Origin: Gottfriedia solisilvae
GTDB lineage: Bacteria > Bacillota > Bacilli > Bacillales > Bacillaceae_G
NCBI RefSeq assembly: GCF_002128405.1
Contig: NZ_NETJ01000007.1
Location: forward strand, 62,001-126,000
Length of the DNA stretch: 64,000 nucleotides
Direction of reading: 5' to 3'
Below, piece after piece: positions 43,758-52,234 of this stretch. The notes beneath the pieces were generated by a model. It saw only the letters and a list, made by a program, of their open reading frames with translations. It was not told the DNA's origin and made no database searches. The position numbers and the translations under genes were made by a program. The stretch's first letter is position 1; each line of letters opens with the position of its first letter.

Positions 43758-44321
43758 ATGAGAAAAACCCTTCGTACACACATCTTAAAAGTAGCTTCGG
43801 AACTATTTAATAATAATGGGATACAAGCAACAGGTGTTGATAAAATAGTAGCTGAAGCTGATGTAGCAAAAATGACTTTATATAAACATTTTCCATCTAA
43901 GGATGATTTAGTAATCGCTTATCTAAATAAAAAAGATGAAGAGTGGAGATCAGCTTTAGAACAAACTGTAAATGAAAATGGTAATACCCCAGTAGAAAAA
44001 ATACTGGCAATATTTGACTACTTAGATACTTGGTTTAAAGGTTCAGATTTTCAAGGATGTACATTTATTAATACGGCTGCAGAATTTAGTGGTATTACAC
44101 ATCCATTCCATGAACAATCAGCAGAACATAAAAAACTTTTACTTCAATATTTAGTTAATTTAGTTAAGGATACAGGTATCAAAGAATACGAGGAAGCATC
44201 TGACATATTATACTTCATCATTGAAGGTGCAATCGTAACCGAGCTGATTCATCGTAAAGGAGATTCAGCTATAAAAGCACGTGAAGGTGCAAAGAGATTT
44301 ATTAACAGTTATATCAATTAA
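43758..44321 (+). CDS. TetR/AcrR-family repressor
   Basis: 187 residues. N-terminal helix-turn-helix HILKVASELFNNNGIQATGV DKIVAEADVAKMTLYKHFPS, then a helical ligand-binding domain (GSDFQGCTFINTAAEFSGIT). The FQGCxFINTAAEF segment is common in AcrR-type regulators of thiol or electrophile responses. The ATG at 43758 has AAAGGAG upstream; the frame runs back to 43707 but that part is the promoter. It likely controls itself, the HesB-like gene at 44557 and the small gene at 42056 through a shared operator. Confidence 0.9.
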   Translation: MRKTLRTHILKVASELFNNNGIQATGVDKIVAEADVAKMTLYKHFPSKDDLVIAYLNKKDEEWRSALEQTVNENGNTPVEKILAIFDYLDTWFKGSDFQGCTFINTAAEFSGITHPFHEQSAEHKKLLLQYLVNLVKDTGIKEYEEASDILYFIIEGAIVTELIHRKGDSAIKAREGAKRFINSYIN

Positions 44322-44323
44322 CA

Positions 44324-44353
44324 AAGAAGCATGCTTAAATAGTATGCTTCTTA
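44324..44353. terminator. Terminator after the TetR-type gene
   Basis: AAGAAGCAT-(11)-ATGCTTCTT followed by ATTTTTT. Confidence 0.85.
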
Positions 44354-44409
44354 TTTTTTTGCTCTTTGCGAATTTCAATCCTAATAAAATGTAAAAGCGA
44401 ATAAATAAC

Positions 44410-44438
44410 TTGAAAATATACAGACTTGTATGTATACT
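44410..44438 (+). promoter_or_regulatory. Promoter with TetR-type operator, copy 3
   Basis: TTGAAA (44410-44415), 17 bases, TATACT (44433-44438) with operator TATACAGACTTGTATGTATA at 44417-44436. It drives the HesB-like gene. Confidence 0.82.
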
Positions 44439-44556
44439 GATGTTGTGGTTGTAAAGTACATCGTATAAAATTAAGGACAAAATTGATAAATACATTTTAG
44501 GTCATCGTTTAAATAAATATTATTTTTGATTAAGGATAAAAAGGGGGAAACTGAAA

Positions 44557-44871
44557 ATGAATATTACAATAACTGAACATGCTAAAAATCAATTAGATCA
44601 ACTTGTTGGTAAAAGTCCTAATCATAAAGTTTTTTTACATTATGAAATGGGGGGCTGCGGAAGCCCATTAGATGGTGTTTTAAGGATTAAATTAATAAAA
44701 TCAATTGATGGTTTACATCAGATTCAGTCAAATGGGATGACTATTTATATAAATAAGAACACTATAAACTTTTTGGATGATGATTTAGTAATAGATTATA
44801 CAGATGGTTTTCATATTAAAAGCTCAAATCAAATTTATAGTTATAAAATAGGGATAGAAATCGAAGCTTAA
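44557..44871 (+). CDS. HesB/IscA-like iron-sulfur biogenesis-fold protein
   Basis: 104 residues: MNITITEHAKNQLDQLVGKS, HYEMGGCGSPLDGVLRIKLI, NTINFLDDDLVIDYTDGFHI. It matches the YneR/HesB-like family but has only one cysteine (GGCGSP) and no C-terminal CxC, so it is not a classical A-type carrier. Paralogue at 35418. Controlled by the TetR-type operator upstream, which suggests induction by a small molecule. Confidence 0.78.
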   Translation: MNITITEHAKNQLDQLVGKSPNHKVFLHYEMGGCGSPLDGVLRIKLIKSIDGLHQIQSNGMTIYINKNTINFLDDDLVIDYTDGFHIKSSNQIYSYKIGIEIEA

Positions 44872-44913
44872 CGCTTCTTAAATAAATAACAATTTATGAG
44901 TTTAACTGGATGT

Positions 44914-44950
44914 AAAAAGAGATGTTATTAATTCAACATCTCTCTTTTTA
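44914..44950. terminator. Terminator after the HesB-like gene
   Basis: AGAGATGTT-attaattc-AACATCTCT followed by CTTTTTATTT. Confidence 0.88.
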
Positions 44951-45027
44951 TTTAAGTAAAACAACTATTATAGATTAAATTGATGATCTAAAGAACGGAA
45001 AACAAATTAACTAAATGAGGTGTAGGA

Positions 45028-45705
45028 ATGGAAAGTAAAAAATTGGCTGGTGAGAAGGCAGTTGAGTACATTAAAGATGGAATGATCGTCGGGCTAGGAA
45101 CTGGTTCAACTGTTTATTGGACCATTTTAAAAATTGGCGAATTAATAAAACAAGGTTTAAAAATACATGGTGTACCCACTTCAAAAGATACTGAACAACT
45201 AGCTGTTAAAATGGGAATTCCTTTATTAAATCTTTCAGAATTAAGCAAGATTGATCTTACAATTGATGGAGCAGATGAGGTAAACCCGAGATTTGATCTA
45301 ATTAAAGGCGGTGGAGGGGCGTTATTACGTGAAAAAATGATTGCGTCCATATCCGAGCGATTTGTTGTAGTAGCTGATGAGACAAAGTATGTTACGACAC
45401 TTGGTAAATTCCCCTTACCAGTCGAGGTCACTCAGTTTGGATGGGAAATCACAAAAAAACAGATCGAAAGAATGGGTCAAATCAATCCGCAATTACGTCT
45501 AAAAGACAATGCACCTTATATAACTGATAACGGTAATTTTATTCTAGATTGTTATATGAATACGATTGAAAAGCCAGAAGTATTGTCTGTTCAATTAAAT
45601 ATGATCCCAGGGGTTGTCGAGAATGGGCTTTTTGTTAATATGGCTGATACTGTTATTATAGGTGGGAGTAATGGTGAGATTGAGATTAAGCATAATACTA
45701 TTTAG
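45028..45705 (+). CDS. rpiA: Ribose-5-phosphate isomerase A
   Basis: 225 residues. Interconverts ribose-5-phosphate and ribulose-5-phosphate. Signatures: IVGLGTGSTVYW phosphate loop, LTIDGADEVNPRFDLIKGGG GALLREK with catalytic acid and lysine, and GKFPLPVEV. GAGGTGTAGG precedes the ATG. Most Bacillus use RpiB on the chromosome, so a plasmid rpiA is notable. It could join the PTS and deoC in sugar catabolism. Confidence 0.94.
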   Translation: MESKKLAGEKAVEYIKDGMIVGLGTGSTVYWTILKIGELIKQGLKIHGVPTSKDTEQLAVKMGIPLLNLSELSKIDLTIDGADEVNPRFDLIKGGGGALLREKMIASISERFVVVADETKYVTTLGKFPLPVEVTQFGWEITKKQIERMGQINPQLRLKDNAPYITDNGNFILDCYMNTIEKPEVLSVQLNMIPGVVENGLFVNMADTVIIGGSNGEIEIKHNTI

Positions 45706-45843
45706 TAGTGAAGGACGTAAACTTGTTTAATAGTAAATGGTAATATAAAATATGCAAAGAGTATGATGCTCCTTGTATATTTTTTATTTTTTTAAAAGGA
45801 TTGGCAATTCAATTGTAGAATATCAAATAATGAGGTGAGTGCT

Positions 45844-46101
45844 ATGAGAAACTTTTCTTATGAAGAATTACAAAAAAGACTACAAAATATAAGTAGTGAA
45901 GTTGATAATCAGGTCCGAGACTTTTCGAATCTAACTGTAGATGAAGAATGGTCAAGAAAACGTACTCGTGCACGAACTTTAGATGAACAAAAAGCCTTGG
46001 ATTTTGCATGCCGTGGTTATATCCGAAACTTAATGAAAGAAGGAAAGATTATTTATATAAATACTCCAGGCGAACGGAGGATGAAGATTGATGGATTATA
46101 A
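45844..46101 (+). CDS. Small partner of the nucleotidyltransferase (antitoxin-like position)
   Basis: 85 residues, charged and helical: MRNFSYEELQKRLQNISSEV, EEWSRKRTRARTLDEQKALD, then a short GKIIYINTPGERRMKI strand region. GAGGTGAG precedes the ATG at 45844. It overlaps the nucleotidyltransferase gene by 11 bases, a layout common in two-gene toxin-antitoxin operons. No family recognised. Confidence 0.6.
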   Translation: MRNFSYEELQKRLQNISSEVDNQVRDFSNLTVDEEWSRKRTRARTLDEQKALDFACRGYIRNLMKEGKIIYINTPGERRMKIDGL

Positions 46102-46657
46102 TCAATATATAAATGAATTAAATGCGTTGATTACAAAGTCAAAACCAGAGCGAATGATTCAATTTTCAGCAATCTTCACAGAAATCCTTGAGAAAAATGG
46201 AGTAACAAAGCCAATCGTCGTTGGTGGTCTGTCACTTGAAATTTATACTAGCAATAATTACACAACTTATGATATTGATTTTGTTTTATCAGGCAGAGAT
46301 AAAGCTGGGGAAATTTTAACGAACCTAGGTTTTAATCAATCAGGTAAGGATTGGTATCATCCTAAACTTGGAATATCAGTAGAGATTCCCGATAACTCAC
46401 TTGATGGTGATGAAAGCAAAGTAACAAAACTTGATGTTGGTAATCGATATATCTACCTAATAAGTATTGAAGATATACTCATACATAGACTACAGTCGGC
46501 AGTAGCTACTAATAATCAAGTGGATCGTGAATGGGGATTTCGTCTACTAGTAATCTATCACGAAGATCTAGATATCCCTTATATTGAAAGTCAATTATCT
46601 TATTATAAAGAACAAGAAGAGTTTCAAACATGGAAAAATAATCTTAAATTAGAATAG
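46091..46657 (+). CDS. Nucleotidyltransferase-fold protein (AbiEii/DUF6036-like)
   Basis: 188 residues. The motif PIVVGGLSLEIYTSNNYTTY DIDFVLSG is the nucleotidyltransferase core with GG, the metal aspartates in YDIDF, and the later KLGISVEIPD strand. A C-terminal domain (IEDILIHRLQSAVATNNQVD) matches DUF6036/AbiEii-type proteins. Some relatives are toxins of type IV systems or abortive-infection proteins that modify tRNA. The ATG at 46091 has GGAGG upstream. Confidence 0.72.
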   Translation: MDYNQYINELNALITKSKPERMIQFSAIFTEILEKNGVTKPIVVGGLSLEIYTSNNYTTYDIDFVLSGRDKAGEILTNLGFNQSGKDWYHPKLGISVEIPDNSLDGDESKVTKLDVGNRYIYLISIEDILIHRLQSAVATNNQVDREWGFRLLVIYHEDLDIPYIESQLSYYKEQEEFQTWKNNLKLE

Positions 46658-46699
46658 TGATACTTGTTATATGACCGAATTTGTTGAATCACAAAACAG

Positions 46700-46742
46700 A
46701 TACAGCCGATTTCCATTTTTAAAGGAAATCGGCTATTATTTT
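46700..46742. terminator. Terminator after the nucleotidyltransferase gene
   Basis: AGCCGATTTCC-(8)-GGAAATCGGCT followed by ATTATTTTTT. Confidence 0.88.
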
Positions 46743-46795
46743 TTGATATAATTATAATATAGGGTTAGAAATAGTTTATTTATTCATTTTGCAAT

Positions 46796-47497
46796 TTACT
46801 TAAAGTATAATTTGGCTTTTAATTGTTTAATTTTATTTTGTTTTACTTGTAATTTTTCTTCAGATGTCTTTTTAATTTTTTCAATTTCATGTTTTACATC
46901 GAAATATATATCAACCTGATCATCATATTTTTTTTGAGCATCATTTAAGTATCCCATGTTTTCATTCCATTTGAAAATATCATCTTCTTTCATATATCTC
47001 AGTAGCTCTTTTGAATAACCAGAAAGGTCAGATGCTGCATCAACTCTTCGCTCAGATTCTAATTTAATATCCTCAAATAAATTTTTAATGGAATCATTGT
47101 TTGTATCAGGTTCAAATGATGTAATAAATTCATTTGAAGCTTCCTCGTATTTAAAAGCATATAGGTAAAGTTTATTCAATTCTTGGGCATATTTGATGCC
47201 AATTCCATTAGTTTTTTCCTCTGTAGCCAGTGTCTCTCTTGCAGAATCGCTAATCTTTGCATAGTCTTTAATATTTTGTAAGGTATTTACTTCCTCAAAA
47301 CTGTTAATTGCATTTATATCTTTTTTAAGCGTTTTTACATCACTACTCAAATTTTCCACTTGATTCTTAATTTTATTTTGATTCATAAAGAGTATTATTC
47401 CTACCACTAACACTATCAATGCTACGCTAGAAATAATATAAATACCAATATTATTCTTGTTATTGGTGGGGTTTGGTTTGATGATTTCTTGTTCCAA
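46796..47497 (-). CDS. Membrane-anchored coiled-coil protein
   Basis: 233 residues. A short cytoplasmic N-terminus, one membrane segment (IGIYIISSVALIVLVVGIIL) and a long helical, coiled-coil exterior (QVENLSSDVKTLKKDINAIN and EIEKIKKTSEEKLQVKQNKI). It starts at a TTG with AAAGGAG eight bases upstream. No family recognised. Confidence 0.7.
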   Translation of the reverse strand: MEQEIIKPNPTNNKNNIGIYIISSVALIVLVVGIILFMNQNKIKNQVENLSSDVKTLKKDINAINSFEEVNTLQNIKDYAKISDSARETLATEEKTNGIGIKYAQELNKLYLYAFKYEEASNEFITSFEPDTNNDSIKNLFEDIKLESERRVDAASDLSGYSKELLRYMKEDDIFKWNENMGYLNDAQKKYDDQVDIYFDVKHEIEKIKKTSEEKLQVKQNKIKQLKAKLYFK

Positions 47498-47522
47498 TTA
47501 AATCACTCCTTTAAATTTAATG

Positions 47523-47900
47523 TAAAAATTATCCAATTGTGTATATACTTTTTATCGGTAACAATACCTATATTTTGAAATGAAATTAATTGGTTAATTT
47601 GACATAATAATACATCAGTTAATTTTATTTGATATAACAATATACCTAGTAGGTGATTATTTTTTTATAGAACGGATGATTTTTATAAAATTCAAGTCTG
47701 TAAAAAGTCCATACGAGTATGATTTGCAGATTAAATATACATTTTCAAAGCAAGTAGCTTGCCCTAAAATAGTCCCTCATTGAAGTGCTAAGATTAACAA
47801 CATAGAACTATAGTAATTAGAAGATAGTGTATGTGATTTTATTAGAGCTTAAATAATATATGAAAACATTCTGTTTTATAAAAACAGATGCCATAGATCG
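47523..47900. other. AT-rich intergenic region
   Basis: No gene seen. It ends where homology to the region 3' of the intact recombinase begins. Confidence 0.45.
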
Positions 47901-47906
47901 TTATAT

Positions 47907-47948
47907 TTGTGAATCTATTCACTTAAACAAAATGGCAGTATAGTTTAA
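47907..47948 (+). repeat. B-type cassette site beside the decayed recombinase
   Basis: TTAAACAAAATGGCAGTATA followed by GTTTAA at 47923-47948, preceded by GTGAATCTATTCAC. It is the inverted counterpart of 24262-24302 and has the same orientation as the sites of array 2. Confidence 0.7.
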
Positions 47949-48064
47949 ATGTAAAGTTTCTCAAATGGGTGCGTATTTTAATATTGCAAAACCTAATTTC
48001 ATCCGCGGTTTTTACGAATAAACAAATTTTTTAAAGAAACGGAGAAATTTATTAGACCATTTTA

Positions 48065-48541
48065 ATCCCTATATTAAAAGAATTTACTATAATGCTCATG
48101 ACGTTGTTTTCCACTTAGTTCGGCATAAATACGTGTTGTTTCACTTTTTTCATGACCTAATAAACTTTGGATTACTTCAAGAGGAGCACCATTATCCATT
48201 TAATGAGTTGCATAACTGTGTCTAAGTTGGTGTGGTGAAATTTCTTTATTAAACTCGGAACGTAAAGAAACATTTTTAATGATATATCGTGTTTGTGCGA
48301 TGCTTAATCTATGTGGGGCTCTATCTGTTACAAATAATGCGGCATCTTCGTCTTTTTGCTCATTTAAATATCTATTTAACCAAATTTCAGATCGAACATT
48401 GAAGTAAACTTCTCTTTCTTTATAACCTTTCCCTCGTACAATAACTGAGTTATTAGACCAATTTGTATCACTTCTATTAATTAATACAATTTCACCGATC
48501 CTACATCCTGATGAATACATAAATTCAATTAATACATGTTG
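48065..48541 (-). pseudogene. Decayed copy of the XerC/D-like tyrosine recombinase
   Basis: The minus strand encodes a close copy of residues about 126-279 of the recombinase at 23322 (FMYSSGCRIGEIVLINRSDT, SPHQLRHSYATH, LLGHEKSETTRIYAELSG). The N-terminal 125 residues are missing: similarity stops at about 48541. A leucine codon TTA (position 238) has become TAA, so the tyrosine is cut off. It cannot be active. It stands in inverted orientation to the intact gene with related 3' flank. Confidence 0.93.
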
Positions 48542-48672
48542 CTATTACTAACGTTTTTTATAAATAAATTTGAAAACATAGTAATATAGTTGGGTTTTGT
48601 GGAAAAATGTTAATTTTTGTAAAAATATGTTATATAGTATAAAAGTAGTGAAAATTTTTAATATTTCCGTAA

Positions 48673-48752
48673 AAAGGCAAACTTTCTGAAAGGGAAGGAC
48701 GCAAAGTCACAGGTCTAAATCAGTATTGCTGATATGATGGCTGGGTTACCGT
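48673..48752 (+). ncRNA. GEMM (c-di-GMP-I) riboswitch
   Basis: GGCAAAC at 48676, a short hairpin (TTTCTGAAAG), GGACGCAAAGTCAC-AGG-TCTAA, a second hairpin (ATCAGTATTGCTGAT), ATGATGGCTGGGTTACCG. These are the conserved blocks of the c-di-GMP-I aptamer, including the GACGCAAAG core. A terminator follows. Confidence 0.85.
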
Positions 48753-48774
48753 AGAACTATACGACAACACGAAC

Positions 48775-48842
48775 ACTCCTTTTGAACCGTTCTATTCACC
48801 TAGCTTTGCATGGTTATTTTACGGTTTGAAAGGAGTTTTTTG
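48775..48842 (+). terminator. Riboswitch expression-platform terminator
   Basis: ACTCCTTTTGAACCGT and ACGGTTTGAAAGGAGT pair around a 30-base loop and are followed by TTTTTT. Confidence 0.8.
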
Positions 48843-48891
48843 CGGTAAATACTAAATGATTTTAGAATGCTGTTTTAGAAATTTGTATAAG

Positions 48892-49176
48892 GAGATAATC
48901 ATGAGTGGTTCTCAAATTTTTACTTAGTGACGTTTTTTGTTAAAGAGATAAGTCCTTCATTTTCTTTCAATTCATAACCTTTAGCAATTTGTTCGTAGTT
49001 AAATTGAGTATGATTAAATATGAAGTAGCAGAGTATAATTCTTGTTTTAGATAAACTGGAACATTTGGCACTCAAAAATGAAGAGAAGTATTCCCCTTGT
49101 TATAAAATTTGGCGTAAATAATTTATCTATTTAATGTAAATTTAAAGGAATTTATATAATTTTAGGAGCGATTAAT
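48892..49176. other. Leader region with a tiny ORF and a reversed protein remnant
   Basis: An 8-codon ORF (MSGSQIFT) with a good AAGGAG site starts at 48901. On the minus strand 48920-49020 reads FNHTQFNYEQIAKGYELKEN EGLISLTKNVTK to a stop, similar to FVNQYQFNYELKSDGYKATE QEGQILLTK in the YD-repeat protein at 58162. The latter looks like a remnant of a related gene. Confidence 0.4.
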
Positions 49177-49725
49177 ATGAAAAAGAAACTTGCTTTCCTT
49201 ATGTCATTAATGACTACAATTTTAATATTTGGCTTGTTCCCTTCTATGACTTCACAAGCAAAGCAGCCAAGTTATTTAATGGATGTGAAAAAAGATTACT
49301 TATATGGTGGACCTGGTGAAACCTCGGTTTACCATACATATTCGTTTGTTGGTAAAGACACAACTGGTAAATTTAAAGGATTCAATAATTGGAAACAAAC
49401 ATTTGTTTACCCAGATCAAACTATTGAATATACACATTATGAAAAAGAAACAAACAAAGGTTTATTTTATGATAATAATATTGCTCTTCCATACCCGATA
49501 AAAAAAGGAGCAAGATGGACTGTAAATGGGAAAAAGTATTCGATTTCATCAATTAATAAGACGATAAAAGTACCTGCTGGGACATTTAAAAATGTAATTG
49601 AAGTAAAAATTGTTACTGATCTTGGTTCTGCATATCGTTACTACGCACAAAATGTAGGTTTAATTATGACTTTTGCTGAAGGTAGAATAATGAGTGAATT
49701 AAAAGAAGTTAAGGCTAAAAAATAA
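49177..49725 (+). CDS. Secreted protein downstream of the c-di-GMP riboswitch
   Basis: 182 residues. Signal peptide MKKKLAFLMSLMTTILIFGL FPSMTSQA with cleavage after SQA, then a domain with LYGGPGETSVYHTYSFVGKD, WTVNGKKYSISSINKTIKVP AGTFKNVIEVKIVTD and YYAQNVGLIMTFAEG. The AGTFKNVIEV and YYAxNVGLI pattern is found in many exported Bacillus proteins of unknown role. It is the first gene after the riboswitch (330 bases downstream), so c-di-GMP control is likely, though an own promoter is possible. Confidence 0.78.
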   Translation: MKKKLAFLMSLMTTILIFGLFPSMTSQAKQPSYLMDVKKDYLYGGPGETSVYHTYSFVGKDTTGKFKGFNNWKQTFVYPDQTIEYTHYEKETNKGLFYDNNIALPYPIKKGARWTVNGKKYSISSINKTIKVPAGTFKNVIEVKIVTDLGSAYRYYAQNVGLIMTFAEGRIMSELKEVKAKK

Positions 49726-50046
49726 TCTTAAAACAATGGTACAAATGATAAACATATTAACCTTAGGTATTTTATTAGGCGGTAAACATATACCTTTTTT
49801 CTATCTAAAACTGAATACTAGAACAGCAAGTATGAACTAGATTCTATGGCATAAGAGGACTTTATTTTGAATCTAGAATTTTAAATAATTCTACTAACCT
49901 TAATTAAATTTAAAAATTGTAAAAATATGGTATTGTTAAAAGGAGAACTCATAAGGCTTTTCAAAAAAAATAACTTAATAAAATTCATACTATAGTAGTT
50001 GAACGTCATGTTCGATTTTTTCTGTAACGCAAAGGAGATTAATTAT

Positions 50047-50628
50047 ATGGATGATATGTTTAATGAAAAGTCGGGGAATACCATAATAAGTGTCGAACTA
50101 GAACCAAAAGATTACTTTTGGTTTGCTCTACATTATCTAAAAAGGATGTACAGATTTATTTTATTTAGTATATTTCTATTTTTATTAGGAATTTATACCA
50201 TTATCGAAAAAGGACTTTCACTAAAATTGATCATACTTTTTTTACCTTTCATTTTCATTATCTTAATTTTGTTAAGTCCTCTATACACAGGAAAACATAA
50301 TGCAGCAAAACATGGCAAGAGAACGTATACTATTCATGAAAATGGTCTTTCTTTTATATCAGAAGAAATCGAAGGTTCTTTCAAATGGTCAGCGATTGTT
50401 AAGGTTTTGAAAACTAAACGATACATATACCTTTTTTTATCTTCTAATTCAGCACTGATTTTTCCTACCCGAATATTTAGTGGAGAACAATTAACTGTAT
50501 TTGAGGGATTTATTCCATCCAATAGCAAGGGGAAACAGAAATCAAAAATAAGTACGCTAAACAAAATTCGACTTGTAGTATTTTTATTTTTTATTTCCCT
50601 AATGGTATTGGGAGTCTTTTTAAATTAA
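50047..50628 (+). CDS. YcxB-like membrane protein
   Basis: 193 residues: two adjacent membrane segments (FILFSIFLFLLGIYTI, LIILFLPFIFIILILL), a YcxB-like domain (YTIHENGLSFISEEIEGSFK WSAIVKVLKTKRYIYLFLSS, FPTRIFSGEQLTVFEGFI) and a C-terminal helix. The ATG at 50047 has AAAGGAG nine bases upstream. First gene of array 2; site A lies 118 bases after its stop. Confidence 0.78.
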   Translation: MDDMFNEKSGNTIISVELEPKDYFWFALHYLKRMYRFILFSIFLFLLGIYTIIEKGLSLKLIILFLPFIFIILILLSPLYTGKHNAAKHGKRTYTIHENGLSFISEEIEGSFKWSAIVKVLKTKRYIYLFLSSNSALIFPTRIFSGEQLTVFEGFIPSNSKGKQKSKISTLNKIRLVVFLFFISLMVLGVFLN

Positions 50629-50745
50629 AAATTTTAAAAAATGTCGGAAAATTATGGGAAGATTATTGGGTTATCAATAGGACTATTTAAAGTACTATAT
50701 AAAATCGTAGAGTGTGATGGTTATGGTACAACTGCCTCAACATGC

Positions 50746-50800
50746 AACTAATTGGCGCGTTAGTTGAGGATCAAGAGTTGCCTCGGTCGGCGACTCTTTT
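50746..50800 (+). repeat. Cassette junction (site A 50746-50765, terminator 50774-50797)
   Basis: AACTAATTGGCGCGTTAGTT, one arm mismatch, then AGAGTTGCC-tcggtc-GGCGACTCT and a T-run. Confidence 0.85.
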
Positions 50801-50868
50801 TTCTTGTTAACTTTTAGTACTACTTAGTCAATGAATAATAAGAATAATGTTTTTGGGAGGTTTAAATA

Positions 50869-51426
50869 TTGGGATATGCTTTTATGAAGGTAATATTAGC
50901 ACTATTACCAACGCTATTTATGTTTTACATCTTAATAGTACTGTTTCCATACACAGGACTAGGTAGAATTGTTGCTTTACCTATTATATTTATTTTAAAT
51001 ACCATCATTATTATTTTAGGAATCTATGTAAAACATAAATATAATCATCAACGTAACATTTTGGCTTGGTCTACAATTGTACTTTTGACGATTATAAATA
51101 GTGTTTTATTTTACCCTCAAGAGTCTGGCCCAAGCGTTACTAAACAAGTTTGGTATAGTGTTTATGCTATAAATAACTTTGACAATTCGACGATATCTGA
51201 TTTAGATTTACCACTTTCAGATAAAAGTGACTTAAATGGAAAACCTGAAAGATATGTTGTAGCCTTATACAAATACAGACAACATATTCCCTTAGATGGA
51301 TCATTTCAAATCTATCGAGAGGATTATGATGATACTTCAATAAGTAGTATAGAGGAAATTCCTAAAAAACTGGTGGGGCATCATAAGATTATTTGGTGGT
51401 ATCTTCATACATTTAGGATTAGTTAG
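50869..51426 (+). CDS. Membrane protein with external domain, orphan
   Basis: 185 residues. Three hydrophobic segments (VILALLPTLFMFYILIVLF, VALPIIFILNTIIIILGIYV, LAWSTIVLLTIINSVLFY) then a soluble domain (PERYVVALYKYRQHIPLDGS, KKLVGHHKIIWWYLHTFRIS). It starts at a TTG with GGGAGG eight bases upstream. Single-gene cassette. No family recognised. Confidence 0.7.
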   Translation: MGYAFMKVILALLPTLFMFYILIVLFPYTGLGRIVALPIIFILNTIIIILGIYVKHKYNHQRNILAWSTIVLLTIINSVLFYPQESGPSVTKQVWYSVYAINNFDNSTISDLDLPLSDKSDLNGKPERYVVALYKYRQHIPLDGSFQIYREDYDDTSISSIEEIPKKLVGHHKIIWWYLHTFRIS

Positions 51427-51478
51427 ACTAATTACTAAACAAATAGTTAGTTAGATGGAAAAAATGAAATTCCTTTTA

Positions 51479-51562
51479 AACTAACTGGCGCGTTAGTTCA
51501 ACAACGATCGACGACTTCGTCGGTCTTTTTTAATTTCTAACTGGAAGAATAGTTCAACAAGG
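51479..51562 (+). repeat. Model cassette junction (site A 51479-51498, terminator, site B 51537-51560)
   Basis: The 24 bases at 51481-51504 and at 51537-51560 are identical except for five adjacent central bases (CGCGT in A, AAGAA in B): both begin CTAACTGG and end TAGTTCAACAA. Between them is the terminator GATCGACGACTTCGTCGGTC with T-run. This is the clearest evidence that A and B are one site family. Confidence 0.9.
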
Positions 51563-51621
51563 AAAATAGGTATTGTAAGAAGAAGATAATTGTATAATTT
51601 AATTTAGGAGGTTGTTCTAAC

Positions 51622-52062
51622 AATAAGCCTTTACTCAGAGTAGAAGGAATAATTTCAAATAGAGATAAAACAAAATTTCTTGTTCAGTGCGATTTAGAAG
51701 AAACTTTTTATCGTCTACCTGTAGGAAGTATTGAATTTGGTGAACAAGCTTCTGATGCAATTATTAGGGAGTTAATTGAGGAATTTAATTTACAGGTATA
51801 TGTAGATGAACTTGTTTGTGTTAATGAGAATATTATTGAATATGAAGGTAGGAAAAGACACAATTGTACGTTAATTCATTGGTGCTCAATAAATAATCAA
51901 TTTAATTCTGCTATAATTCATAAGGAACTTCATGACGTAAAACTAATTTGGCGTACATTAGACCAATTAAAATTAAAACAAATTTATCCTGAGGGTATTC
52001 TTGATGTTATTGCTTCAAATAAAAATCATATTACTCACATAGTAATCGAAAAGGGATATTAA
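51622..52062 (+). CDS. NUDIX hydrolase without a canonical start codon
   Basis: The frame reads NKPLLRVEGIISNRDKTKFL VQCDLEETFYRLPVGSIEFG EQASDAIIRELIEEFNLQVY, a near-perfect Nudix box G-x5-E-x7-RELxEE (the last glycine is asparagine), and ends at TAA 52060. No ATG, GTG or TTG occurs in frame before the conserved region, though AGGAGG lies at 51606-51611 at the right distance from the AAC-AAT-AAG codons. The start may have been lost by mutation. The reaction would be hydrolysis of a nucleoside diphosphate derivative. Confidence 0.75.
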   Translation, partial: NKPLLRVEGIISNRDKTKFLVQCDLEETFYRLPVGSIEFGEQASDAIIRELIEEFNLQVYVDELVCVNENIIEYEGRKRHNCTLIHWCSINNQFNSAIIHKELHDVKLIWRTLDQLKLKQIYPEGILDVIASNKNHITHIVIEKGY

Positions 52063-52076
52063 TAACTTTCTTATTC

Positions 52077-52161
52077 AACAATTGCGCGTTAGTTTAACAA
52101 CTATAGACTACTTAGGTAAGTCTATTTTTTATTGTACTAATTGGAAGTTTAGTTAATAAGG
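52077..52161 (+). repeat. Cassette junction (degenerate site A 52077-52094, terminator, site B 52137-52161)
   Basis: CAATTGCGCGTTAGTTTAAC, then hairpin 52103-52125 (AGACTACTTAGGTAAGTCT) with T-run, then B site CTAATTGGAAGTTTAGTTAA. Confidence 0.82.
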
Positions 52162-52234
52162 TTGGAGGAATAATCATTTCGTTAATGAATATAAATAGTA
52201 GGTTTAAAGTCCTTTATAAAAAAAGTTGGAGGAG

